DNA of 64,000 nucleotides from Bacillus sp. FSL H8-0547 (GCA_038002745.1 JBBODD010000001.1:2728001-2792000), one strand, 5' to 3'. Positions 34,644-45,693 are shown, counted from the first letter of the stretch. Notes: generated by a model not told the origin, from the sequence alone. Numbers and translations: made by a program.

Positions 34644-35846
34644 ATGACTAAACAACGTCGTCTGTTTACTTCAGAGTCAGTAACTGAAGGTCATCCTGAT
34701 AAAATCTGCGACCAGATCTCTGATTCGATTCTCGATGCAATTCTTGAAAAAGATGCAAATGCCCGTGTAGCGTGCGAAACATCTGTAACAACAGGTCTTG
34801 TGCTTGTTGCCGGTGAAATCACAACTTCTACTTATGTAGACATTCCTAAAATTGTCCGTGAAACAGTTAAGGAAATTGGCTACACTCGTGCAAAATACGG
34901 TTTCGATGCTGAAACTTGTGCAGTACTTACTTCCATCGACGAGCAGTCAGCTGACATCGCCATGGGTGTTGACCAGGCGCTTGAAGCCCGCGAAGGAAAA
35001 ATGACTGACGAGCAAATCGATGCAATTGGTGCAGGTGACCAGGGTCTTATGTTCGGATATGCGAACAATGAAACAAAAGAGCTTATGCCTCTTCCAATTT
35101 CACTGGCTCACAAGCTTTCCCGCCGCCTGACTGAAGTGCGTAAAGAAGACATTCTTCCTTACCTTCGTCCGGATGGAAAAACTCAGGTAACGGTTGAATA
35201 CGATGAAAATGACAAGCCTGTGCGCATTGACACAATTGTTATTTCAACTCAGCATCACCCTGAAATCTCACTTGAGCAAATTCAGCGCAATGTAAAAGAG
35301 CATGTTATTAATCCGGTTGTTCCGAAGGAATTAATCGACGAAGATACAAAATATTTCATCAACCCGACTGGACGCTTTGTTATCGGCGGACCTCAAGGGG
35401 ATGCCGGTCTGACTGGCCGTAAGATCATCGTTGACACTTACGGAGGCTACGCTCGCCACGGAGGCGGCGCATTCTCAGGCAAGGATCCTACAAAAGTTGA
35501 CCGCTCAGCAGCATATGCAGCGCGCTACGTTGCTAAAAACATTGTAGCTGCAGGTCTTGCTGACAAGTGTGAAGTTCAGCTTGCATACGCAATTGGTGTT
35601 GCACAGCCGGTTTCTATTGCAATTGACACATTTGAAACAGGTAAAGTGAAAGAAGATGTGCTGGTAGACGTTGTACGCGAGAACTTCGACCTTCGTCCTG
35701 CAGGCATCATCAATATGCTGAACCTTCGCCGTCCAATTTACAAACAAACGGCTGCTTACGGTCACTTCGGCCGCAACGATCTTGACCTTCCATGGGAAAG
35801 AACGGACAAAGCAGAGGCTCTTAAAGAGCAAGCGTTAAACCGATAA
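34644..35846 (+). CDS. metK: S-adenosylmethionine synthetase
   Basis: A 400-residue enzyme that makes SAM from ATP and methionine. Motifs: '[19 protein letters not shown]' (residues 8-26), the MetK signature '[12 protein letters not shown]', and '[18 protein letters not shown]'. ATG 34644 follows GAGGAGG; the longer frame from 34575 lies in the leader. Length is standard. Under S-box control. SAM made here is also the donor for a CntL-type metallophore synthase, so the two ends of the window are linked by substrate. Confidence 0.97.
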   Translation: MTKQRRLFTSESVTEGHPDKICDQISDSILDAILEKDANARVACETSVTTGLVLVAGEITTSTYVDIPKIVRETVKEIGYTRAKYGFDAETCAVLTSIDEQSADIAMGVDQALEAREGKMTDEQIDAIGAGDQGLMFGYANNETKELMPLPISLAHKLSRRLTEVRKEDILPYLRPDGKTQVTVEYDENDKPVRIDTIVISTQHHPEISLEQIQRNVKEHVINPVVPKELIDEDTKYFINPTGRFVIGGPQGDAGLTGRKIIVDTYGGYARHGGGAFSGKDPTKVDRSAAYAARYVAKNIVAAGLADKCEVQLAYAIGVAQPVSIAIDTFETGKVKEDVLVDVVRENFDLRPAGIINMLNLRRPIYKQTAAYGHFGRNDLDLPWERTDKAEALKEQALNR

Positions 35847-35853
35847 GATATCA

Positions 35854-35893
35854 AAAGATGAAACTTGCGTTTAAGCGGGTTTCATCTTTTTTT
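35854..35893 (+). terminator. Terminator after metK
   Basis: AAGATGAAAC, loop, GTTTCATCTT then TTTTT. Confidence 0.85.
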
Positions 35894-36003
35894 GAGCTCA
35901 TTTTTAGAAACATTAGGCCAAAATCTTTTTTTTATGTAAAAATATGCAACTTTCCGGCAGTTTCTGTCGTTTCACAGGCAGTCAAAAAGCTGGAGGGAAA
36001 AAA

Positions 36004-37887
36004 ATGTGCGGTTTTGCAGGTGTTGTTGATTACAGTCAATCAAAGAAAACGGAATACATGGAGCTTATAAAAAATGCGGGCAGGATGATACGGCACAGGG
36101 GTCCGGATGACGGCGGGATGTTTGAGGATGAGCACGTGATTCTTGCATTCAGAAGACTCAGCATCATTGACGTCAACGGCGGTCATCAGCCCATGTCTTA
36201 TCAAAACGGCCGCTATCACATTGTGTTTAATGGAGAGATTTATAATTATGTGGAGCTTAGAAAACACTTGCTTTCAAAAGGCGCTTCATTAAAAACGGAA
36301 ACAGATACAGAAGTGATAGTCGCGCTGTATCACTTGTACGGAGCGGAAGTCGTCGATTATTTGAGGGGGATGTTTTCCTTTTTAATTTGGGACAGATTAG
36401 ACAGGCACCTCTTTGGGGCAAGAGACCATTTTGGAATTAAACCGCTCTACTATATAGAAAATGGACATACGGTCCTTTTTGCTTCAGAGATGAAAAGTAT
36501 AAAAGAATATTGTTCAGATCCTGTGATTGATGGCCATTCATTGCAGCATTATCTATCCTTTCAGTATGTTCCGGATCCCCGCACCATACAGAAACATATT
36601 CAAAAAGTTCCGCCAGGATCTGTCTTTTCAAAGCATATTGGACAGCCCCTTCAGATTGAACGCTACTGGAAGCCGATGCTTGAACCAAAACGGCAGGCTG
36701 ATGAGAAAAAAATGATCAGGAACATTCAGGAGGCGCTCATCGACTCTGTGAAGCTTCATATGAGAAGTGATGTTCCGGTTGGTTCTTTTTTGTCGGGAGG
36801 GGTAGATTCCAGTATTATTGCCTCCATCGCAAGCAAGTATCATCCCGGGCTGAAAACATTTTCTGTCGGCTTCAGGCAGTCCGGCTACAGTGAAATCGAC
36901 GTGGCAAAAGAAACGGCCGCTGCCATTGGAGTAGAGAACGTATCCTATTATGTGGACCATGAGGAATTTATGAGAGAGCTTCCGAAAATTATCTGGCATA
37001 TGGATGATCCGGTTGCAGATCCTGCTTCTATTCCGCTCTATTTTGTTGCAAGAGAAGCCAGAAAGCAGGTAACCGTTGTTCTCTCGGGTGAGGGCGCAGA
37101 TGAACTTTTTGCCGGATATAACATTTATAAAGAACCTGGAGATTTATCTGTGTTTACCTATATGCCAGATTTCTTCAAGAAAGCGCTCAAACAGCTGTCA
37201 GCCATCTTCCCTGAAGGAATGAAGGGAAAGAGTTTTATCGAAAGAGGCACAACTCTCCTGGAGGAAAGGTACATAGGGAATGCAAACATTTTTTCAGCAT
37301 CAGAGAAAAAGATGATGCTGAAAAATATGGAACAGGATGAAAAGCCAATCGGAATTACGAAATGCCTGTTCGAAGAAGTTCGCCAGCTTGACAGTATATC
37401 AAGGATGCAGTACATCGATCTTATGACATGGCTGAAAGGGGACATTCTTGTGAAGGCGGATAAAATGACAATGGCACATTCTCTTGAATTGAGGGTTCCC
37501 TTCCTGGATAAGGAAGTTTTCCGGGCGGCTGCGCAGATTCCGCATGAATGGAAAGTGAAAAATAGTGAAACCAAGTATCTGCTTCGGAAAGCTGTCCGTG
37601 ATTTGGTTCCTCCCCATGTCCTGCACAGACGGAAACTTGGTTTTCCAGTCCCAATCAGGGATTGGCTTAAAGATGAAATGTATGAGTGGGCAAGGCTGCT
37701 CCTCATGGAGAGCGGGACGGATTACCTGCTGGATAAGACTCTTGCTCTTGGGATGCTTGAAAAGCACAGAAGGGGCGAAGGAGATTACAGCAGGAAAATT
37801 TGGACAGTATTGACGTTTATTCTGTGGCATCAGGTTTTCATCGAAAAGGTTTACACGTTCAGGCCGCTTGAGCTTGTCCATTCCTGA
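36004..37887 (+). CDS. asnB: Asparagine synthetase (glutamine-hydrolysing)
   Basis: A 627-residue two-domain enzyme. Cys2 of 'MCGFAGVVDY' is the N-terminal glutaminase nucleophile; residues ~230 onward form the synthetase domain with the ATP pyrophosphatase motif 'SFLSGGVDSSIIAS' and 'VLSGEGADELFAGYNIYKE'. ATG 36004 must be the start since Cys2 has to be exposed by Met removal; GGAGGG lies before it. Position after metK and length agree with B. subtilis AsnB (632). It makes asparagine from aspartate, and some AsnB homologues amidate cell-wall meso-diaminopimelate. Confidence 0.95.
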   Translation: MCGFAGVVDYSQSKKTEYMELIKNAGRMIRHRGPDDGGMFEDEHVILAFRRLSIIDVNGGHQPMSYQNGRYHIVFNGEIYNYVELRKHLLSKGASLKTETDTEVIVALYHLYGAEVVDYLRGMFSFLIWDRLDRHLFGARDHFGIKPLYYIENGHTVLFASEMKSIKEYCSDPVIDGHSLQHYLSFQYVPDPRTIQKHIQKVPPGSVFSKHIGQPLQIERYWKPMLEPKRQADEKKMIRNIQEALIDSVKLHMRSDVPVGSFLSGGVDSSIIASIASKYHPGLKTFSVGFRQSGYSEIDVAKETAAAIGVENVSYYVDHEEFMRELPKIIWHMDDPVADPASIPLYFVAREARKQVTVVLSGEGADELFAGYNIYKEPGDLSVFTYMPDFFKKALKQLSAIFPEGMKGKSFIERGTTLLEERYIGNANIFSASEKKMMLKNMEQDEKPIGITKCLFEEVRQLDSISRMQYIDLMTWLKGDILVKADKMTMAHSLELRVPFLDKEVFRAAAQIPHEWKVKNSETKYLLRKAVRDLVPPHVLHRRKLGFPVPIRDWLKDEMYEWARLLLMESGTDYLLDKTLALGMLEKHRRGEGDYSRKIWTVLTFILWHQVFIEKVYTFRPLELVHS

Positions 37888-37944
37888 TTGGTGCATAAGC
37901 GGAATATAGAAAGAATCGTGCAGAGTATGGAAAATGGCAGCAGA

Positions 37945-37980
37945 AGAAAGGGAGAGCGCATGATGGCGGTCTCCCTTTTA
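37945..37980 (+). terminator. Terminator after asnB
   Basis: AAAGGGAGA, loop of 14, TCTCCCTTTT. The genes on both sides converge. Confidence 0.7.
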
Positions 37981-39123
37981 TTAAGCGTACCGGATGTAGG
38001 ACTGCTGATGAAGCACGTCATTGTACTCATGAAGAAGCCCTTCAAAAATAGAATCCCACGTCTGTGTCAATGCATATGCACGGGAGCTCATGCCCATCTG
38101 ATAACGGAGAGCATCATTAGTAAGAAGTGTTTCAATGGCACCGGTAAAACTTGAAACGGAACCGGTTTCGCAAAGATAGCCTGTTTTTCCATGCTGGATG
38201 ATGTTCTTCACTCCGCCTGAGTTTGCTCCAATTACCGGTGTTCCTGAAGCAAGTGCTTCCAGCACAACGTTTCCGAATGTTTCGGTTGGTGAAGGGAACA
38301 CAAATAGATCTGATCCCGAGTAAATCTTAGCGAGCTTTTCGCCGCTTGCATAGCCTGCAAAAGTCATATTGTCAGGTGCCCCGTTCATCATTTCTTCTTT
38401 TGATGGCCCGTCTCCGACGACAAGGAAGTGAACCTTGTTTTTTAATTGAGGCGGGAGCTGATGGGAGATTTTCATAAAAGTCTCCACATCCTTTTCCGGG
38501 GCGAGCCTTCCTACATAAGTCAAAACAAATTTTTCTTTTATCTGATATTCGTGAATGATCTCCCTGCGAAGGTAGTTGGGATGAAAAAGCTGACAGTCTA
38601 CGCCCCGCGACCAGATGCGGACATTGTCAAATCCCTGATGCAGCACCTGCTGTTTCGTTTCTTCCGAGGGCACAAAAACTTTCTGCAGGGGGCGGTGGAA
38701 CCAGAGCATATATTTCCATAATAGCTTCGAGAAAATCTGCAGATCGTAAAATTCTAAATACTGGTCAAAATCTGTATGGTATGAACCGACTAGGGGAATA
38801 TTTAATTTTTTGGCATAATGCAGTCCGCATAGACCAATGTTAAAAGGAGTGGCTACATGGATGATGTCGGGTTTGAATTTCATGAGTTCTGATTTTACTT
38901 GCAGCATGTTCGGCCATGCAAGTCTGCATTCCGGATACAGAAAAAAGGAGGAGCTTGCAAATCTGTGAATATGACTGGAAAAAAGTGATTCCTTCGTGCT
39001 CTCCGGTGCAAAAACTTTGTATTCGTGACCCTTTTCTTCTAAATAATCGGTAAGACGCTTTAACGTTCTCGCAACACCATTTACATCAGGTGCAAATGTG
39101 TCTGTGAATATCGCAATTTTCAT
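37981..39123 (-). CDS. Family-4 glycosyltransferase (MgtA-like)
   Basis: A 380-residue GT-B enzyme. N-terminal 'MKIAIFTDTFAPDVNGVARTLKRLTDYLEEKGHEY' is the GT4 type 'alpha-mannosyltransferase' start; the C-terminal donor motif 'VFPSPTETFGNVVLEALASGTPVIGANSGG' (E-x7-E) is complete. ATG 39123 has GAGGGGT upstream. Relatives glycosylate lipids such as glucuronosyl diacylglycerol or lipomannan precursors. It and the following PAP2 gene replace the ytnA slot in B. subtilis order. Acceptor unknown. Confidence 0.85.
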   Translation of the reverse strand: MKIAIFTDTFAPDVNGVARTLKRLTDYLEEKGHEYKVFAPESTKESLFSSHIHRFASSSFFLYPECRLAWPNMLQVKSELMKFKPDIIHVATPFNIGLCGLHYAKKLNIPLVGSYHTDFDQYLEFYDLQIFSKLLWKYMLWFHRPLQKVFVPSEETKQQVLHQGFDNVRIWSRGVDCQLFHPNYLRREIIHEYQIKEKFVLTYVGRLAPEKDVETFMKISHQLPPQLKNKVHFLVVGDGPSKEEMMNGAPDNMTFAGYASGEKLAKIYSGSDLFVFPSPTETFGNVVLEALASGTPVIGANSGGVKNIIQHGKTGYLCETGSVSSFTGAIETLLTNDALRYQMGMSSRAYALTQTWDSIFEGLLHEYNDVLHQQSYIRYA

Positions 39124-39170
39124 CTTTACCCCTCCATGAGTCTGCTGCAGCAGCAATGTTCTCTTTCACG

Positions 39171-39737
39171 TTACAATGGAAGCTGGAAAAAGGATGCCCC
39201 TCCAAAGTATTTCTGAATGAAAAGAAAGCAGGTTATACCGGCAGTCGTGCCAAGAAGGCATCCTGCAAGAACATCCGAGGGGTAGTGAAGTCCGAGATAC
39301 ATCCTCGAAATTCCTACACTGAACCCTAGAGGAAGCAGGATAACGGCAGCTTGAGGAAAGAGGAATAAAAAAGGTATGATGACGGAAAAGATGGCTGTTG
39401 TATGGCCGGATGGAAACGAATGATCCTCAAGCGGGTTTGCCGGCACCTTTGTCTCAAGCAGCGCCAGATAAGGGCGTTTTCTCGGGTAGCGCTTTTTGAC
39501 ATAGGCAACGGGCAGGTGACTGAGCAATAATGCCGCTGCACTTGCTGCCGCTGCAAGGCGCAGCTGGCCAGATGTGATAAAAAGGAGAATTAGGCACAGC
39601 GAGATGGTAAAGGTTGCTCCGCCGGTATGGGTGATATTGCGGAAAAAGCAATTCATGAACTTCCGGTCAAAATGACGGTTTACACTGCGGAACAATCTGC
39701 ATTCAAAATCGTACATGTTTGCAATAAATTTAGTCAT
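39171..39737 (-). CDS. PAP2-family phosphatase (undecaprenyl-diphosphatase-like)
   Basis: A 188-residue membrane phosphatase with five or six helices and all three PAP2 motifs: 'KKRYPRKRPY' (KX6RP), 'PSGHTTAIF' and 'SRMYLGLHYPSDVLAG' (SRX5HX3D). AAAGGAGCATC precedes the ATG. It lies 47 bases before the glycosyltransferase and is probably co-transcribed with it. It likely dephosphorylates a lipid phosphate such as undecaprenyl pyrophosphate, or a phosphatidylglycerol phosphate. Confidence 0.88.
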   Translation of the reverse strand: MTKFIANMYDFECRLFRSVNRHFDRKFMNCFFRNITHTGGATFTISLCLILLFITSGQLRLAAAASAAALLLSHLPVAYVKKRYPRKRPYLALLETKVPANPLEDHSFPSGHTTAIFSVIIPFLFLFPQAAVILLPLGFSVGISRMYLGLHYPSDVLAGCLLGTTAGITCFLFIQKYFGGASFFQLPL

Positions 39738-39845
39738 CTATCCGATGCTCCTTTACAACACTGTTTACCTCCATTTTAATGGTGAAATATTTAGAGAATA
39801 ATAATGGGATGTAAAGATTTTAAGTAAGAAATTTACATTCATTTT

Positions 39846-39894
39846 ATCCATAAAAAAAACCGCGGAACAGCAGTCAAGAGCCATTTCGCGGTCA
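39846..39894 (-). terminator. Terminator after ytoA
   Basis: On the minus strand GACCGCGAAA, loop, TTCCGCGGTT then TTTTTT, with slight mismatches. Confidence 0.7.
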
Positions 39895-39955
39895 TCAGCC
39901 CAGCCGAATAGACCCTTTTTTGCAGGTGTTAACTAATATGTAAAAACGGCATGGG

Positions 39956-40477
39956 TTATTCCCGGTTTTCCTGCACCGCTTTATAGAGCTGTCCTTTTTC
40001 AGCGTACTCCCGGCGGATGCGCTCCATATCCAGGCGGTCCTCGTCAGTTAATTCTCTGACGACTTTAGCGGGCCTGCCGAATGCAAGGGTATTTGGCGGA
40101 ATCTTCTTGCCCTGCGGAACGAGGCTTCCTGCACCGATGAAGGCGCCTTCTCCAATTTCAGCTCCGTCAAGGATAATTGATCCCATCCCGATTAACGCAT
40201 TTTTACGGATGATGGAACTGTGCAGAATCACACAATGGCCAACGGTTACGCCATCTTCCAATACAAGCGGCGCGTTCGGGCTTTGATGCAGACAGCTGAG
40301 ATCCTGAACATTGACTCTGTCACCGATTCTGACAGGAGACACATCTCCTCTGATGACGGTTCCAAACCAGATGCTTGATTCCCGGCCGATTACTACGTCT
40401 CCTGAAACGGTTGCTGTATCTGCAATAAAAGCAGAATCTGCTATATCCGGATATGTGTCTTTAAAGGGATAAATCAT
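39956..40477 (-). CDS. ytoA: Gamma-carbonic anhydrase-like protein (YtoA)
   Basis: A 173-residue left-handed beta-helix protein of hexapeptide repeats ('GDVVIGRESSIWFGTVIRGD'). The three His that bind metal in gamma-carbonic anhydrases are visible in 'DLSCLHQSPNAPLVLEDGVTVGHCVILHSS' (LH, GH, LH). ATG 40477 has AAAGGAG ten bases upstream; a TTG at 40486 abuts the site. It forms trimers; carbonic anhydrase activity is plausible but not known for YtoA. As a metal enzyme it could depend on zinc or iron. Confidence 0.9.
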   Translation of the reverse strand: MIYPFKDTYPDIADSAFIADTATVSGDVVIGRESSIWFGTVIRGDVSPVRIGDRVNVQDLSCLHQSPNAPLVLEDGVTVGHCVILHSSIIRKNALIGMGSIILDGAEIGEGAFIGAGSLVPQGKKIPPNTLAFGRPAKVVRELTDEDRLDMERIRREYAEKGQLYKAVQENRE

Positions 40478-40597
40478 GCGGATCAAACTCCTTTTGTTAT
40501 ATAATTAGGCAAACATATTATACCAAAGAACGACCAGTTTAAATGAACATGCAGCAGCTGGCGCGAAAAACCTTTTAGAAAGGTGTGAAATGAGTTT

Positions 40598-41386
40598 ATG
40601 TGGAAATGGGAATGTGAGGATGAGAATCCAAAAGGCGTCATTGTGATTGTTCATGGAGCTGCAGAGCATCATGGACGTTACAGGTGGCTCGTCCAGATGT
40701 GGAAATGTGCAGGATATCATGTGATTATGGGCGACTTGCCGGGGCAGGGGACTTCGACAAGAAACAGAGGGCATATAAAATCATTCAATGAATACATTGC
40801 AGAGTTTAACGTTTGGGTAAAAGAAGCGAGAAAGCTTGGCCTGCCGCTGTTTCTGCTTGGACACAGCATGGGAGGGCTGATCGTCATCAGGGCCCTGCAG
40901 GAAGAACATCAGCACATTAACGGTGTAATCCTCTCATCTCCATGCCTTGGACTTATTTTCAAGCCGAATAAAGCAATGGAGCTTATTTCAAAACCTTTAA
41001 ATATTCTTGCGCCATCTCTAAAAGTGAATTCCGGTCTTTCCGTCAGCCTGGCAACGAGAAATAAGGAAGTCAGGGATGCGGATGAAAATGATACGCTTTA
41101 TGTGACAAAAGTATCCATAAGGTGGTATCGTGAACTCATCAAGGCAATGGAACAGGCCCATGCGAAAGTGAAGCAATTTCCCGATCTGCCGCTTTTAGTC
41201 ATGCAGGGCGGAGATGACAAGGTGGTTGATCATTCCCTAGTCAGAACCTGGTTTAACCGGGCTCCGCTCAGAGAAAAGGCATATAAGGAATGGGACGGCT
41301 TTTATCATGAAATATTTAACGAACCAGAGAGAGATCAAGTATTTAAGTACGCTGAGGCGTTTGTCAGCGCGCATTTAGAGCGATGA
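40598..41386 (+). CDS. ytpA: Alpha/beta-hydrolase, phospholipase-like (YtpA)
   Basis: A 262-residue monoacylglycerol-lipase-type hydrolase. Nucleophile motif 'LGHSMGGLIV' (Ser ~ residue 92), early 'VIVHGAAEHHGRY' oxyanion region, late 'GGDDKVVDHSL' Asp and 'FYHEIFNE' His. In B. subtilis YtpA is reported to produce the phospholipid antibiotic bacilysocin. The ATG has AAAGGTGTG 12 bases upstream. It is followed by ytpB, as in B. subtilis. Confidence 0.88.
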   Translation: MWKWECEDENPKGVIVIVHGAAEHHGRYRWLVQMWKCAGYHVIMGDLPGQGTSTRNRGHIKSFNEYIAEFNVWVKEARKLGLPLFLLGHSMGGLIVIRALQEEHQHINGVILSSPCLGLIFKPNKAMELISKPLNILAPSLKVNSGLSVSLATRNKEVRDADENDTLYVTKVSIRWYRELIKAMEQAHAKVKQFPDLPLLVMQGGDDKVVDHSLVRTWFNRAPLREKAYKEWDGFYHEIFNEPERDQVFKYAEAFVSAHLER

Positions 41387-41405
41387 ACATAAAGAGGTGA
41401 TTTTC

Positions 41406-42485
41406 TTGAAGGCAATACCCGAGCACCCGCTATGGCTTATGGCAAAAATTTATAAAGACATCTTTCCGTCCGTTCATGCACATTTGAATACGTGGAAAGA
41501 GAAAGCGGAACAGATCCCGAATACTGAGCTTAGAACCCAGGCGCTTGCAAGCATCAGCACCAAAACCTTCCATTGTGAAGGAGGCGGCATCTACGGACTC
41601 CTTTCAGGAGACTGCAGGCACGACTGCGTGGAGTTCATTGTCGCCTATCAGACGATCAGCGATTATCTTGATAATCTGTGCGACAGAAGCACGTCCCTTA
41701 ATCCGGAAGATTTTGCCATGCTGCATGAATCCATGACTGACGCACTAACAGTCGGTGCCCCTCTGAAAAATTACTATGCATACAGGATTGACCAGGATGA
41801 TGGCGGGTATTTGCATGAACTGGTGAAAACGTGTCAGAGAATTTTGTCAGGGCTCGAAAACTATCCTTTCATTGCGGATTATCTGATTGAACTCGCCCGC
41901 TACTATTGCGACCTGCAGGTACATAAGCACGTTACAGTGAACGAGCGCATACCGAGACTTGAAACTTGGTTTGAAACATACAGGCAGGAGCTTCCCGACA
42001 TGCAGTGGTATGAATTTTCTGCGTGTGCAGGCTCTACATTGGGCATCTTTTGCCTTGTCTCCTATGCCTTCAGGAAAGACTTCAGCAAGTCCGAAGCTGC
42101 CCGCATCAGAAACAGCTACTTCCCCTATGTGCAGGGACTGCATATCCTTCTCGATTACTTGATTGACCAGGAAGAAGACAGAATCGGCGGCGATCTGAAC
42201 TTCTGCAATTATTACTCAGACGAACGGGAAATGATGGGGCGTCTCCGGCACTTCGTTGTTCAGGCAGAAACCAATTTGAACGGCATTCCCCATGAAAATT
42301 TTCATAAGCTGATTCACCGGGGACTTCTTGGCGTGTATCTCTCAGATGAAAAAGTAACGGCCAGAAAAGATCTCGGGAGACTTGCCAGGCAGCTGATCAA
42401 ACTTGGCGGAAAAACATCATCATTTTTCTATTGGAACGGCAGAGCGTACAGGGCTTTTCAGAAGCTGTCTGCGAAAAGTTCGTAA
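41406..42485 (+). CDS. ytpB: Tetraprenyl-beta-curcumene synthase YtpB (DUF2600)
   Basis: A 359-residue all-helical terpene synthase. The Asp-rich site is 'VAYQTISDYLDNLCDRS' (~residues 80-95) in the DUF2600 form, followed by 'YPFIADYLIELARYYCDLQ'. In B. subtilis it makes a C35 terpene precursor of the sesquarterpenes/baciterpenol. TTG 41406 is chosen with GAGGTG eight bases upstream; GTG 41397 lies in that site. In operon with ytpA (gap of 19 bases). Confidence 0.9.
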   Translation: MKAIPEHPLWLMAKIYKDIFPSVHAHLNTWKEKAEQIPNTELRTQALASISTKTFHCEGGGIYGLLSGDCRHDCVEFIVAYQTISDYLDNLCDRSTSLNPEDFAMLHESMTDALTVGAPLKNYYAYRIDQDDGGYLHELVKTCQRILSGLENYPFIADYLIELARYYCDLQVHKHVTVNERIPRLETWFETYRQELPDMQWYEFSACAGSTLGIFCLVSYAFRKDFSKSEAARIRNSYFPYVQGLHILLDYLIDQEEDRIGGDLNFCNYYSDEREMMGRLRHFVVQAETNLNGIPHENFHKLIHRGLLGVYLSDEKVTARKDLGRLARQLIKLGGKTSSFFYWNGRAYRAFQKLSAKSS

Positions 42486-42533
42486 TAAAAAAACGGGCCT
42501 GAAACCCAACTGGTTTCAAGGCCCGTTTTCTGT
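42486..42533. terminator. Shared terminator between ytpB and ytqB
   Basis: AACGGGCCTGAAACC, CAACT, GGTTTCAAGGCCCGTT: a stem of 13 or more pairs with A and T runs on both sides. Confidence 0.9.
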
Positions 42534-42546
42534 TAGCAAGCATTAC

Positions 42547-44087
<1,541 letters not shown>

Positions 44088-44276
44088 CGGAAAAACCTCC
44101 CTTTGAAAAAATTTTCTCGAGCAAGCCATCAGAGCATTTTATCACGGGGCAGACTCTTATGACAAACATGCACAGCCGGATTTACCAATTGTTTTTCAGT
44201 AAAATGAACAGGCACTAGGCAAACAATATGAGTAATGGAGCACAATGCTTCATTTTACAATAGGAGGTCTGCAGCC

Positions 44277-44540
44277 ATGGCAACAAGACAATCTGTTACT
44301 GAATGTCTCGATAATTGCTCAAATACGTATGATTTCGCCCAAAGCCAGTATACAGAAGGCAGAAAGCAGGAGCATTACAACGATACGGAATACTCTAAAG
44401 CGCAGCAAATGCTCGAAGACGCAGTAAATGAATGCAATGCATTGTCTCTGAGCGCAAACGATCAGCAAAAAGAACAGCTTTACAGAATGCGCATACAGCT
44501 TCAGCAACTGCAAAATGAAATGATTCTGCTTGATCACTAG
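44277..44540 (+). CDS. ytzC: DUF2524 protein YtzC
   Basis: An 87-residue soluble, Gln/Asn-rich helical protein. 'MATRQSVTECLDNCSNTYDFAQSQ' to 'NDQQKEQLYRMRIQLQQLQNEMILL' closely matches B. subtilis YtzC, including the last part. ATG 44277 follows TAGGAGG. A coiled coil is likely in the second half. The name is by homology; its function is unknown. Confidence 0.88.
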   Translation: MATRQSVTECLDNCSNTYDFAQSQYTEGRKQEHYNDTEYSKAQQMLEDAVNECNALSLSANDQQKEQLYRMRIQLQQLQNEMILLDH

Positions 44541-44555
44541 GAGGATGAAGTCTGT

Positions 44556-44717
44556 ATGAAAAAACGCTCAAAACAGCAAAACCCCGAACAGAAAACACGA
44601 AACGGCATCAACAATACGGACACTGAATTCGGCCAGGAATTTGATCCGGTAAAAGAATCCAAGAAAAAATATGAAAAACAGGGACAAAAAGTGAAATCAA
44701 AACAGCGTCCTGAATAG
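44556..44717 (+). CDS. Small very basic/hydrophilic protein, 53 residues
   Basis: ATG 44556 lies 15 bases after the ytzC stop, and TAGGAGG is at a good distance. The product is rich in Lys, Gln and Glu ('MKKRSKQQNPEQKTRNGINN') and has no hydrophobic segment. The run 'NNTDTEFGQEFDPVKESKKKY' faintly recalls gamma-type small acid-soluble spore proteins ('GTEFASET'). That resemblance is weak, so I give no name. It would be co-transcribed with ytzC and ends before a terminator. Confidence 0.65.
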   Translation: MKKRSKQQNPEQKTRNGINNTDTEFGQEFDPVKESKKKYEKQGQKVKSKQRPE

Positions 44718-44721
44718 TGAA

Positions 44722-44754
44722 TGGCCGCTTCCGGGTTTGGAAGCGGTTTTTTTA
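44722..44754 (+). terminator. Terminator after the ytzC operon
   Basis: GCCGCTTCC, GGGTTT, GGAAGCGGT then TTTTTTA. Confidence 0.85.
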
Positions 44755-44821
44755 GTGAGGGGAAGGGTGTTTTTGGGGAGCAGCTGCAGGTTTGGTTCTG
44801 TCAGAAAAGGAACTGTGCATT

Positions 44822-45533
44822 TTGATGGTTCTGAACTTAGGGATAAGTGCCATCAACAAGGAAATTCTGCGTATTGATGGTTCTGAACTTAGGGATAAGT
44901 GCCATCAAAAAAGGCAACACGCATCTTGATGGTTTTGAACTACGAGATAAGTGCCATCAAAAAAGGAAACACGCGTGTTGATGGTTCTGAGCTCCGAGAT
45001 AAGTGCCATCAAAAAAGGCAACACGCATCTTGATGGTTTTGAACTTCGGGATAAGTGCCATCAAAAAGAGAATCCTGCGTATTGATGGTTCTAAACTCCA
45101 AGATAAGTGCCATCAAAAAGAGAATCCTGCGTTTTGATGGTTCTAAACTCCAAGATAAGTGCCATCAAAAAGAGAATCCTGCGTTTTGATGGTTCTAAAC
45201 TCCAAGATAAGTGCCATCAAAAAAGGAAACACGCGTATTGATGGTTCTAAACTCCGAGATAAGTGCCATCAAAAAAGGAAACACGCGTGTTGATGGTTTT
45301 GAGCTCCGAGATAAGTGCCATCAAAAAAAGAAACACGCGTGTTGATGGTTCTGAATTCCGAGATAAGTGCCATCAAAAAGAGGAAACACGCGTATTGATG
45401 GTTCTGAACTTTGAGATAAGTGCCATCAAAAAAAGAAACACGCGTTTTGATGGTTCTGAACTTTGAGATAAGTGCCATCAAAAAAAGAAACACGCGTGTT
45501 GATGGTTCTGAATTCCGAGATAAGTGCCATCAA
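44822..45533. repeat. Tandem array of fourteen 52-bp units with internal inverted repeats
   Basis: The core GATAAGTGCCATCAA recurs at 44842, 44894, 44946, 44998, 45050, 45102, 45154, 45206, 45258, 45310, 45362, 45415, 45467 and 45519: steps of 52 with one of 53. Each unit has TTGATGG, about 21 bases, CCATCAA (a seven-base inverted repeat), then an A-rich spacer and CGCGT. Variation falls mainly in the loop and spacer. It lies between the ytzC terminator and the ytr promoter. Open frames within it are artefacts of repetition. The same period as the array at 24.7 kb, with different sequence, is notable. Confidence 0.95.
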
Positions 45534-45596
45534 AAATGAAATCCCGCGTATTGAGACCTCAAACTCAAAAAAGTCCCAATATCCCCCAAAAAACCA

Positions 45597-45654
45597 TTGA
45601 CAATAATTTCAAACACCATTATTGTATTAAGTGTACTACTAAAAGTAATACACA
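45597..45654 (+). promoter_or_regulatory. Promoter and YtrA-type operator of the ytr operon
   Basis: TTGACA (45597-45602), 17 bases, TATTGT (45620-45625). At the start region AGTGTA (45630-45635), 13 bases, TACACA (45649-45654), which matches the B. subtilis YtrA inverted repeat AGTGTA-N13-TACACT in all but the last base. Autorepression by YtrA is expected. Confidence 0.82.
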
Positions 45655-45693
45655 TAGTACAGAACCATTTCACGATAGGAAGAAGGGAGACCG

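Noticed and set aside
37158-37706. 182-codon frame on the minus strand inside asnB
   Set aside because: Shadow of the asnB coding sequence; no ribosome-binding site or domain.
44822-45533. CRISPR-like array or repeat-containing proteins at 45263-45493 on both strands
   Set aside because: The step of 52 is not a multiple of three, the frames have no ribosome-binding site, and both strands are open only because the unit lacks stops in some frames. No unique spacers are present.
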